Assembly (NCBI GenBank): GCA_002197995.1
Contig: NGZR01000001.1
Coordinates: forward strand, 2,356,001 to 2,420,000
Length of the DNA stretch: 64,000 nt
Source: Gaeumannomyces sp. JS-464
Taxonomy: Eukaryota; Ascomycota; Sordariomycetes; Magnaporthales; Magnaporthaceae
Reading direction: 5' to 3'
The notes under the pieces are model-generated. The model ran no database searches. It saw only the letters and a program-made list of their open reading frames with translations, and was not told the origin of the DNA. A program made the translations under genes and the position numbers. Shown one piece after another: positions 47,150 to 56,323 of this stretch. Position 1 is the stretch's first letter, and each line of letters starts with the position of its first letter.

Positions 47150-48969
47150 TATTGGTTGTTAAAACTAACCCGAAGCTTTTTGGCAGGGTGCCTTTTTTTG
47201 CTAGCCGTACGGGCCACGCTTTCCGGGGCCGGCGGGTTTGCCAGGCTTGCTATAACGGCGGAAGCGACGGCGAGGCCGGCGGGGTGGCAGTGGCAGCGGC
47301 GATAGGGATGGCTGGAGTAACGGCGATAACGGTATTAGCCGTGGGGTTAATAGCGGCGCTAGCGGCTATATTAGCGGTATCGTTATTGGTAATAACGGTA
47401 GCCGCAATAGTAGCGGTAACGGTCGTAAAGTTTGCCGTTAAATTAACGGCTACGGCGGAGCCGCCCGTAGTAGTAGCGGTTGCGGGAAGGGTATTATCGG
47501 TAGCAACGGTAGCGGCGGTGGCGGTGGCAACGGCGGCTTTCGCCGCCTTTGCCGCCGCCCGGTACGCTTATGCGCCTAACCTCCTAATAGCCCCTTTTTC
47601 TTTAAAGGTTAAGTGCTTTAGCATTCCGTTTACCCGTACGGGCTTTATAAGGCAGTTCGGGTGGTTGGCAGGGTACGGGCCCGAGCAGTTCGCGCATTGC
47701 GGGGGGCTGTATACGGTTATACGTGCCGGTCGTCGTTTATTTTCCCGCACCGAAGGCACCTATCGGCCCGGGCGCAATTGCGGGCCACGTGGAAGCCGTG
47801 GCAGCTAGGGGTGTGCTGGGTAACCAGCGGGTTGTCGTTGTACGCGGCGTAAGAAGGAAGTGATCCCCTAAAGCTTAAACCCGGCCACTTGCGTATAAAA
47901 GGATATAATCCACGATATACGCTTTTAATGGTCGACGCCGGCCCCGAAAGGCTTAACGTTTACCGGTTTATGCCCTATTTGGGCTTCCACTTCCTCCCGA
48001 ACCAATTTATCCGATACCGGGACGCACTGTTTAAAGCCGTTAGTTAAGGAGGTAAAACAGCCGGAAATTACGTAATTATACCAAATTTCGGGCTTTTCGA
48101 TCCTTTCGGCGTTATATAAACAGCTTAGTTCGGATCGGTGTTGCAAAAGCCGGCTTTGGATATCGACCGTTTTTGCTTTTAACACGAACCCGGTAGGGGT
48201 TCGGTACGCCTCCGGGACGTCGGCCGTCGTAAACGGCAGGTCCCTGCTGTCGGCAAGGGTTTTGCGAATGCTAAAGCCCGTTTATTGGTTGGCCTAAGCC
48301 TGCCGTTCTTCCGGGATCTTTACGAACACCCGGAAGTCGGCTTTAGGACTTGTTGGTAAGCGGGGTGCCCGGGTTTAGGGCGTACGGCCCCGAAAAGCCT
48401 GTGCGGGTTGTTGGGGTTGTTGGTGGCCCTCCCGGGCCGCCGACGCGTAGGTGGCTGGGGGCGCGCGTTGCGGGGGCTCCGGGGCCCGTATAGGCTTCTT
48501 TCCTTTTCGGCCGGCGTAGGTAGGCCGAAGAGGGCTTGTTTGGCGTAGTTGATAAAGCAATCTTTCCAGCCGTTGGCTTCGGGGATTGCTTCCGCCGGAA
48601 GGGAGGCAATGCCGGCGTCGATAGATCGGGCTAGCGTGGCGCAAATTAGGGCCGTTTGTTGTTGTTTGCGGCTATAGCTCGCAATAATTTCCTCCGCGGC
48701 CGCCGCGGCCGACCCGACGGGTGGGCGCGTACGCCGGCGTTGGGGGAGGGGGAAGGGGCACCTGTGCCGGTGCTGCCGTCATGGGAGCCTTCCTGGCCCT
48801 GATCGGGCCCTGTTGGGTGTTGCTGATTCCGCAACGGGGACGGCGTAGTCGGGTGCGCTGACGCGCGGGGGGGCCCGGGTGGCAGCGACGCGTTCCTCCG
48901 GGCCGTTGGGCCGACGAGGAGGGCGCGCGCCACCCTATTGGCCGAAGGGGGGGCTGTTGGCAACGGCAT
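47150..48969 (-). pseudogene. LINE ORF1 (zinc-knuckle Gag-like), copy C
   Basis: Starts at Met 48969 (MPLPTAPPSANRVARALLV). Middle part contains KQQQTALIC...RSIDAGIASLP. Then EKPEIWYNYVISGCFTSLTN and SDKLVREEVEAQIGHKPVNV (48185-47925), then zinc knuckles CLRCGK and CANCSGPYPANHPNC (47759-47568), and an Ala/Val-rich tail. It shares layout with copy A but has more stops. Confidence 0.85.
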
Positions 48970-49108
48970 GTTGCCGTCGCCAGCGCCGTTGGCGGGCGTA
49001 GTTATTGGTGTTGGGTCGCTAATTGGCGGGTGTTAAAGATTTGTATGCAATTTGGCAGTGTGCACTAACAGCGCAATGCCAAAAAATGGTGAATTCGAGG
49101 AAGGTGTG

Positions 49109-49713
49109 ATTTACTTTGGACGACAGCCACCCGATAGCATTACGTCCCCACGCCCGACGCCTTTTCGGGCCTCCAGCCTCTGCTCAACCCTCCAGTTTGG
49201 TACATGCAGCTGAACCCGTTCGACGCGGAGGAATACAAACGGTGGTAATCATATACGTGGTGGCTGTCACAAGCAGAACAGTAAACACAAGGAATTCAAA
49301 GAAGTTATCGACAGACAGGGGCTGCCGTGACCTTAAAGACCCTCCCAAAAGGACATCGGGCTATAGCGGGGAAGAGGAGGCCCAAGCGGGCAATGCTGGG
49401 GCGCATGTTTTGGTGGCAGGGGGCGGCGCAATCTGTGGGCGCAGATGGAGTTGTTTTTTTGCATTTATCCTCTTCAATTCGAGTGTATTGCCTACCCCTC
49501 ACGAATCCTACACAAAAGCGTTACGATAAACTTCCAAACAATTTAACCACACGCCACCTAAAAGACACACTCCCACTACCTGGACCGTCCGGGGCCGCGG
49601 CGGGTGCCCTTTCACGGATCGCCGCCGCCCCAAGGTTCATGGCGTGCGCGGCATAAATGAGCAGCGCCGGCGGCGGCCGACACGCTGGCGGCCCGGCCCA
49701 CGTCTTTTTGGAT
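49109..49713. other. Flank of LINE copy C, no supported gene
   Basis: GC-richer, unmutated-looking sequence. The plus frame 49116-49529 and others are short with no domain. The 3' untranslated region of the minus-strand gene ending at 49714 is expected here. Confidence 0.4.
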
Positions 49714-51034
49714 TTAAAAGTAGGGCGAATCGGGGATCATAGTGCCGGTCGTCGCGCCCGCAAAAGAAAAGCGTCGGTCAGGGGTGTTGGGCGCGCCGCC
49801 GAGCGAGGACTAGGACCCCCATGGGGCGTTGTGCTGCGGGCTCCACGGGCCGCGCAAAGGGGGCGGGGCGTTGCGGCGGTCGAGACCGTGTTGGGGCTGG
49901 AGCCCCCAAGCGGAGCCCTGTGGCGAGTGCGGACCGTATGGCGCAAAGGCTGGGCCCTGCATAGGGGGAGGCGCCTGATGCAGGCCGCTCGGGGCCCAGT
50001 TTTGAGGCATGGGGCCGTACGGCGCCGGAGGCCGGGGCGCGTAGGTTTGGAGAGCGGCGCCATGCCCCGGGGGCGCGCCCTGGGGCGCAGGCACGGGGTT
50101 GTAGGGCGGGGGAGGTCGACCCGCGTCGGCTTGAGGGGCGGCGTCGTGCTGCGGGAGCGGGCCCTGAGGAGGAGCGAAGGCCGGGCCGCCTTGCGCGAGC
50201 TCGAGCTCCAGCCAGCCCTGGAGCCACCGTTGGAACCTCTCGGGGTCGGCCCATTCGCCGGGCCAGTTGGTCGTAGGGCGGCCTGGGCCCCCTCCATCGT
50301 ACATGACGCCGATGGGCCCCAGAACCATGACCGCCTTGTGCCTAGCTTCGGTAAGAATGGCGTTTGAGACCAGGCTGCAGATGATAAAGGGCACGCCGTT
50401 GTGGTTGCGGCCGAACACGAAGTCTGCTGTGAAGTGCAGCAGCTGGCGCGCCGCGGCCTTGGGGTCTGCTGCTGGCTTCTCGAACGCCATCGCTGGTCTG
50501 CTCTGCTCGTCCTGCAAGGGTCAGCAGGCTAGCTGCGGATCGTGGGTTTTACTGGACACGAATTACCTGCTCTATGTTCGGTTGCTGTTCTTGGAGGTTG
50601 TTTTGGTTGTTCTGGGTTGAAACAATACCTGGGATTTGCGAAAGAGTAGATGTCGACGAGCTTTGAATGCTCGCCAGACCGTCGGTCGATGCGCCGGAGG
50701 GCCACGACAAAGCCCCCCCTATTTCCTTTGTTCTCCTGCGCCACCGCTGGGCGGCGTCACTGCCGACCTTGTCGTCTTTGTTCCCAGCCGCGCGAACCAG
50801 CCACGCGATCTCGTTTGTCGCCTGCTTGCAAATTTTGCATGCCGCCGGGCCTCGGCGAACCCAGACTGTCTCCCTCGCGTCCAAACATTCTTCGGCGAGC
50901 ACGCCCACCGTCGCATTCCATCCGCTCCAGCCGGCCACGAACGACGCTGTTGTTTTCCAAGCACTCCGCGACCCCGAATTGCTTGATCGGACTATGGGGC
51001 ACTCCCCCGACGATATGCAGCTTGTTAAGTACAA
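49714..51034 (-). pseudogene. Two-exon Cys/Pro-rich protein with one nonsense codon
   Basis: Exon A (upper limit about 51034; true start not located) ends at 50567 and contains ECLDARETVWVRRGPAACKI and a Ser/Gln-rich linker ending QQPNIEQ. The intron 50512-50566 is 55 nt with GTAATT donor, CTGAC branch and TTGCAG acceptor, joining in phase 0. Exon B reads DEQSRPAMAFEKPAADPKAA, a folded-looking part (FVFGRNHNGVPFIICSLVSN, WADPERFQRWLQGW) and a long Pro/Gly/Gln-rich tail. A TAG at 49810-49812 interrupts; the same frame runs on with SSLGGAPNTPDRRFSFAGAT to TAA 49714-49716, so TAG very probably arose from CAG. Alternatively the shorter product ending at 49810 is functional. Family unknown. Confidence 0.6.
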
Positions 51035-51219
51035 TGCCGACCGAAAGCAGACCTCTGACCAGCATCAGCCGTCTGCTTCCAGGCGCCGCTAACAGCTTTG
51101 CTCGTTTTTCGCAGGCCCGACGCCGACTTGGTGGTCGTCAAGCATGCCGGCGAGGGCAGGAAACGACGCTCCCGTTTGCGGTACGCCTTTGTTCGTGCTC
51201 CCCCGCACGCGGCATTGCT

Positions 51220-51682
51220 GACCCCCTCCTGCCTCTAGATCCGGAAAGAAAACTAATAAAGCGGGGTGCGCCGTCTTGGTTTCGGTCTGCCTTGCCTCTT
51301 TCGTCATCGTGTTCGGTGTAGTCCGTTGGATGTGGCAGTACTACAAGGCCAACCTCACCTCGCCAATGCCGGAGCTGCCCGATGACCGCAAGGCGTTCGC
51401 CGAACTTTGTGGAATATACACACGCCTGGGCCCCAGCCGCCTCGATTTCCTGGACATACGCTAATTCGAACGAGAGCCCCTTTACGAGATTGTGGGCATG
51501 CGCCCCGAAACCCTGGACGGCCTCATCGCAACGCAGGACCTAGCGGTCGTCGTCTTGAGCAAGCGGGCCGGCAAGGCTGTTTACGACCAGCACTTCCTCC
51601 CGATCGTCCAGCGGGGTGTCGGTGTGTACGACTCCGTCATCGCGGTGTGCTAAAAGAATAACGTGTGCTGCTAGCCGGCTGA
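51220..51682 (+). pseudogene. Small single-pass membrane protein, interrupted
   Basis: The plus frame is open upstream of 51276 (no ATG, so a 5' exon is missing). It has a hydrophobic span (VLVSVCLASFVIVFGVVRW), then MPELPDDRKAFAELCGIYTR and LGPSRLDFLDIR. TAA at 51462-51464 follows, after which the same frame continues FERESPLYEIVGMRPETLDG to VYDSVIAVC; a further TAA is at 51651-51653. Both stops fit CAA-to-TAA. No recognised domain. Size, single membrane span and soluble C-terminal part resemble the 53911-55373 gene. Confidence 0.5.
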
Positions 51683-52139
51683 GCCAGCCACGCATTCCAG
51701 AGCTTCGAGGCGACGGACGGCAGGCTTAAGGGATAACTCGCTGGGGGTTGGGTTCGATGGGTTACTTTGGCGGGTCGACCTCGCTGTACACATCTCAATC
51801 ATGGCAAAATCCGGGATTTCAAGCGGGTCTCGAACGAGAACCAGTGTCGCCCCCTCGCCGGCGTTGCTGGTGCTCGTCAACATGCTCCAGAGCACCCGGC
51901 GACGCCTAGGGGAGCTTTCTACGACTACTGCGCATTCGTGCACCCTGAAGGTCGGAAGCCCTCGGGTGCCTTTCCCGCTGTTCCTTAAAAGTAAAAATGG
52001 AATGGTGTTAAACTTAAAACTGTTGATATAAATGCCAATCTCTCCAATTTAAAATACCCCGATACCTTTATAGCACATTTATCCCTATCCACCTTCTGCC
52101 TTTTTCCCTTCCCCTCGGACCAAGGCCGCAAGCGCCTGT
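51683..52139. other. Intergenic stretch, no supported gene
   Basis: Frames on both strands are short and lack domains. 51990-52080 is AT-rich and may hold the 3' end or promoter of adjacent genes. Confidence 0.4.
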
Positions 52140-52760
52140 TTGTGCGAGCACCCATTTGGCTTTACAACTATCATGGTTTCCGTGCCGAGCGACGGGGGGG
52201 CCTCTGCCTCGCTCTCCCTTTTCTGCTCCACTGCCGCCGCCACCCTTTACGACGAACATGAAATCGAGCGCCTCGTCAAGGACAAGGGCAAAGGCAGGGA
52301 GAGCGAGCCCAGATCGGAAGCTCGCCTGCGGGACGAGCACCTCGCCCGTCGCCATCTCGACTGGGTGGCCGAAAGAGCGAAAAACGAGCAGGCTAGGGAG
52401 TGGGCTGAGGACCAAAGGGCAGCCGAGAGGGGCGCGAGAGAGGCCGCGATAGCCCATAGGCTGTGGGAAGAAAAAGGAAAGAAACAAGTCCGCGGCAAGG
52501 AAAAGGAAAGTCACCATCGCCAAAAGAAAGGCAGAAATGGATGCCATGGAGGCAAGCGCCAGGCCGAGGCGCTGCGCAGCGTTTTTGACCAGGGGCGGTT
52601 TGTCCTTTGCGCGCCGCCCTTGTCCCCAGATCCTACCCCCCTCCCCGGTTGATACACCGAAGAAGAAACGTCCGCCCGCCAGCAAGCTCAGACCATCGAC
52701 AGCGGGACGCCTATGGCTAAAGCAAGCCCTTCCCTCGAAGCACCTCGGGAGTCGCCCTCA
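52140..52760 (+). pseudogene. Highly charged coiled-coil protein, frameshifted
   Basis: The plus frame 52140-52490 reads LYDEHEIERLVKDKGKGRES, LRDEHLARRHLDWVAERAKN and EDQRAAERGAREAAIAHRLW, an Ala/Glu/Arg-rich coiled-coil pattern. Near 52480 the best reading moves to the next frame (ARKRKVTIAKRKAEMDAMEA) and then a basic Pro/Lys stretch. Coding on the plus strand is preferred over the 205-aa antisense frame, whose hydrophobicity simply mirrors the charged codons. Whether one gene with a frameshift or two exons, I cannot tell. No family recognised. It converges with the minus-strand gene ending at 52765. Confidence 0.45.
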
Positions 52761-52764
52761 GCCG

Positions 52765-53755
52765 TTATCGCTGCAACCGCGCCTTGAGCTCTGCAGCCCT
52801 CTTCCTTTTGGCTTCGCTCTTGGGGTCGCACGCCATGGCAACCATCGCCTCTTCGTATTCCTCCCAAAATCCGACTGGGGCGTTCTGATTTTGACCACTT
52901 GGCCCGGCCGCGGGTGTATTAGGTGCGGGATTGCCGCTGCTGGGCTGGTGACGTTTGACGGAAGGATGCGCTGCGGCAGCTGGTTGCTTGTTCTTGTTCT
53001 TCCCTGGCTGAGCCATGGGCCGGGGCCGGGCCGGGGCCTGGGGCTTAGCCTAGGGCTTAGCCTGGGACTCGGCTTGGGGCTCGGCCGGCTCTAAGGGGTG
53101 CTTCGCGGTCTCTATTCCATAGCATGTAAGTTTTTAATCAACAACTCGTCACATACGTTTACTTACCGGGTGGCTTTTCAAAAAGGGAAGCGGCACCGGC
53201 TTGGAGCAGTCCAAGCTCCACGAGTCTCGTTCGCACGTCCTTCAGCGTTTTGCGCGGCGGGTCGTCGATGATGCCCTCTCTTCCGAAAAGCATTTGCAGC
53301 TCGACCGACCATACGTATTCGGGTGGGTCCGTGTCGTACTTCGACGTTAGATGCTTCTTGGAACAGGCGTGTTTTAAGATGTTTGTAGCTAGTTCCCGGA
53401 CCTTGGTCGTCAGGTAGGCGTGGTCGTGACGATCTCAAGTTTCAAGCCGAGGGATTTGCCGATTCCGCGCATGAAGTTGCTGCTCTTTTGGATTCGTGCT
53501 TTCGGGCATGTGGTGCTTGATGTTGCTGGGAATCACGTCAAAACGAACCATATCCCCAAAGACGAATATCTCGCATAGGTCGCAGAAGGGGCCGCTGGGC
53601 TTCTGGGCTTGTGGCGGGTGGCGGGTGGCCACACAGGGGCGCCTCGCACGAGTGTGCTGATATTTTCGTAGAGGCTTCTGTTCCGAAGTCAAGATATCGG
53701 TAAGGACCAAACAGCCCAAAAAGCAAACGGGACAAGGCTGCCTGGGTCGGGCCAT
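52765..53755 (-). pseudogene. Two-exon Cys-containing protein with two nonsense codons
   Basis: Reading from 53755 (MARPRQPCPVCFLGCLV), through FCDLCEIFVFGDMVRFDVIP, TGA 53435-53437 (fits CGA-to-TGA), then DRHDHAYLTTKVRELATNIL, TDPPEYVWSVELQMLFGREG and LVELGLLQAGAASLFEKPPG. Exon 1 ends at 53167. The intron 53112-53166 is 55 nt with GTAAGT donor and TAG acceptor. Exon 2 starts with a Pro/Glu/Lys repeat and meets TAG 53050-53052 (fits CAG-to-TAG), then continues KNKNKQPAAAAHPSVKRHQP to a charged tail NAPVGFWEEYEEAMVAMACD, stop at 52765. An upstream frame near 53870 may hold the real start. Family unknown. Precise splice signals show that it was a genuine gene. Confidence 0.6.
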
Positions 53756-53910
53756 TCGTGTTCCGGTTGGCGTTTGCTGCGTTTGCTGTCGGCAGCAAAT
53801 TTTCCAGCGTAGCGCCTCATTCCTTTCAACGCAAGCCTTCCCAACGCGACCTGCCTTAGTCGGGCCATGGCACTAAATGAATCGGAAGACGAGAGTGGAG
53901 GCAGGACTAC

Positions 53911-55373
53911 ATGCCGCGCCGGCACCTCCATGACGACGAGCCTGACCAGGAGGATCAAGTCTTTCCAGGGGGCTTCACCGCGGGCGTAGAGTATCCAACA
54001 CCGGACGGAAGCCTTCTAACCGCCTATGGTGAGGGTCCAGACTCTCAGCCAGACTTTGGAGACGCGCGCTTCGAAGATCAGGGCTCTAGATACTAGCTCC
54101 AGCACTCGAGCAATGGATACGGCTCCGACGACGACGACCACGACGCTGCGAGTCTGGGGACTCATAACGTGGCCCCTCTTCGATGTGGTGAGCGACCTTG
54201 GCAGCTGCTTGTTTGTGCCATTACTAACCCCGGCCTGCAATCCCTAGCTTCTCCCGACGTGCCTCTATCCCCCAAATCCCACAACTTCCACGCCTTGAAT
54301 GTTTACGACGCCCGGCGGCCTCCAGATCAACTCCAGCACGGCCGGTGATGGAGAGCAACATGGTGTCGGCAGCACGAACCAAACCCCGGCCAACAACACA
54401 CAAGTTCATGTTGGAAATACCTTCACCTTTTCCAAAACGACTTACAGCACACCCCAAATGCTAGTTGGCCAGCAACCAGTGTCATCGACTTCGGCGATCG
54501 CACCCGCACCTCCACCCACGCCTGCCCCTGACCCCGTGCCAGGATCCGACTGGCGCATCAAAAAAACCGTCACCGACTTCATCAAGCGGGTGATCGCTGC
54601 CTGCCTCAAATGGATGGCGAAAAAGATCCTTTGGTACCTGGCCATCGTCACCTGTCTTGTCGCAGCCCTTCTGGCCTCGTGGAAGACGTCGGCGCCCGGA
54701 TCGACTCCGGCAGAGGCCTTGCCCCCGGCCGCTCAGCAGCCCGTCTGGGACGAAAGGTACCCGTTCCCGTCGCTTACGTGGCAGCGCCACCCACTGTTTG
54801 TCTTCCACGGACGAAGGTGGCCTCCTCCAGGTACCGGGTTTGCCCGCGCGGGTGGAAAGGTACGGGAAGATGGTCGGCAAGCAGCTGAAGGTTGCGGACC
54901 CGAGTCCACTGCCGCTAGTCTAGGAGATCTTGGGCATCGTGCAGGATATCTTGCGGGTCTACAATATACTGTACGAGGAGGCGCGGGCGCCGGTGTACCC
55001 CGGAGGTTACCGACCTTACGGAGACCCGGTCCTCGTCGCCCAGTACGTGGAAGCGAAGAGGCGGGTAGGCGAGAAGGAGGCCATCCTGGCCCGCGCCCAG
55101 TCGGAGCTTCAAAGCGCGCGATCGAACGCACGTCGGCTGTGCGACGGCGTTGTAGAGCACGGGCTGGTGCGTGATGCGGCACGGGGCAAACTAAAGCAGC
55201 TTCCGGCCGGGACGTGCTACGACCTCCGCGATATTGAGGAGCAGCCGTTCAGGGCGGCGCAGTCGATGTGCCAATATGCTTTGAGATTTATCGACGACGA
55301 GCACCTTGGGCGTGTTATCAGGGAACAGCGAGAGGGCATCACTCGGTTTCTTTTGCTGGGAGGTGATAACTAA
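53911..55373 (+). pseudogene. Membrane-anchored acidic/coiled-coil protein, broken
   Basis: The acidic N part from ATG 53911 (MPRRHLHDDEPDQEDQVFPG, later GYGSDDDDHDAASL) is interrupted by TAG 54094-54096. From 54299 a frame reads MFTTPGGLQINSSTAGDGEQ, NTQVHVGNTFTFSKTTYSTP, a basic stretch (DWRIKKTVTDFIKRVIAACL) and one transmembrane helix (ILWYLAIVTCLVAALLASW). After a frame change near 54830 it continues GLPARVERYGKMVGKQLKVA. TAG 54921-54923 follows, then EILGIVQDILRVYNILYEEA and a coiled-coil-like end (AKRRVGEKEAILARAQSELQ ... LLLGGDN), stop 55371-55373. Both TAGs fit CAG-to-TAG. It resembles uncharacterised lineage-specific fungal proteins; no function assigned. Confidence 0.55.
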
Positions 55374-55605
55374 TTAGCTTTCTGGTTGCGTATGTGGTGG
55401 CTAGTTCGCGAATAAGATCGCCTCTTTTTGCTGTTTTGTATCTGTAGCTTTAGCCTTGCCCAGGTGGTGCCTAGCCAGTAGCCAACCGCGCGGGAGTGTT
55501 TTTGCTTTTTTTCATCAAGCTTCCAGCCATTTTCTTTCTCCCTCTTTTGCTTGTTTGCCTTCCTCCTTTCCTAACCTTGCGCAACACGCCGCCTTCCACT
55601 TCATC

Positions 55606-56323
55606 ATGGATATCTCGACTTTTGTCGTCGCGCGGCGGCGGGGCCGTGTCGATGACGAAGACGCAAGGTCAAATGTCAACAGTAATGTGTTTATCCCTAC
55701 CACGCAATTCATTCAGAACGGTCTTATCCCTTCCGATTAAGGGGCGCCCTGTCTTCAGAATTCACGCGAACAGCAAGCGCAAAGTCAACTGGTTCGCCCT
55801 CACCGTTTAGGCCAGCGGCAAAAAGGCGCCGAAACGTTGCCATAAATGTACCAGGGGCGGGCTGTGGACCTTGTGCGTTGTCGCCGACGGTATGCGCAAG
55901 GTCCATACGGGTAAGGCATTTAACGCCTGCGCCAACTGTCTGATAAACGACCAAGGATCATATAGCTCCTTCCGAGGTAAGGGTTTATCCTGATATTACC
56001 CGGGCTATGCTAACGTTCCTTCAGGCAAACGTCGCTCTTCTTCCCGCGTTACGTCGTCTCCTGATGTCCCGGATGTCCGGCGACATCCTTTCAACGCTCT
56101 CCCTCGGACCCTGCCTTGGTCCCGGCCACACCATCACCTACCAGATCCACTCACTCCACGGCTCCAAACACATCATTTGCTGCCGCGTCATTCGCCCCAG
56201 CCCTTGGCCATTTTGCAGACCTCTCGTCGGAGCAGATCTCGCAGGAGATCGCTGTCGCGTGGCGGAGCTGCAGCGCCGTGACCGTATGGGCACCCGGGAA
56301 CCCATCTCGTCCTCCTCGCCGCG
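55606..56323 (+). pseudogene. Cysteine-motif protein, DUF3716-like
   Basis: ATG 55606 opens MDISTFVVARRRGRVDDEDA. After a one-base frame change near 55735 comes IKGRPVFRIHANSKRKVNWF, then TAG 55808-55810 (fits CAG-to-TAG). The cysteine block follows: CHKCTRGGLWTLCVV, then ACANCLINDQGSYSSFR. That pattern (CxxC, CVV, ACANC, trailing SxF) matches what I know of fungal DUF3716, function unknown, probably zinc-binding. The intron 55977-56024 (48 nt; GTAAGG donor, CTAAC branch at 56010, CAG acceptor) is well formed. The C-terminal part (FADLSSEQISQEIAVAWRSC) needs another frame change. It is directly upstream of the kinase gene, on the same strand. Confidence 0.55.

Larger units (their letters stand above)
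43661..49108 (-). mobile_element. Tad-like LINE, copy C, 5' segment
   Basis: Continuation of 35548-36375 across the nested Gypsy. Together they make about 6.3 kb: 5' UTR and ORF1 (49108 to about 47150), ORF2 endonuclease, RT and RNase H (46880-43700). The right end matches the end of copy A, so this copy is full length. Confidence 0.92.

Noticed and set aside
1..49108. LINE copies A and C as a 47-kb direct segmental duplication boundary
   Set aside because: Similarity stops precisely at the element 5' end in both, so these are two insertions rather than a duplicated block.
52068..52685. 205-codon hydrophobic minus-strand ORF
   Set aside because: Its hydrophobicity mirrors the Glu/Arg/Lys codons of the plus-strand coiled-coil gene; no start context or domain.
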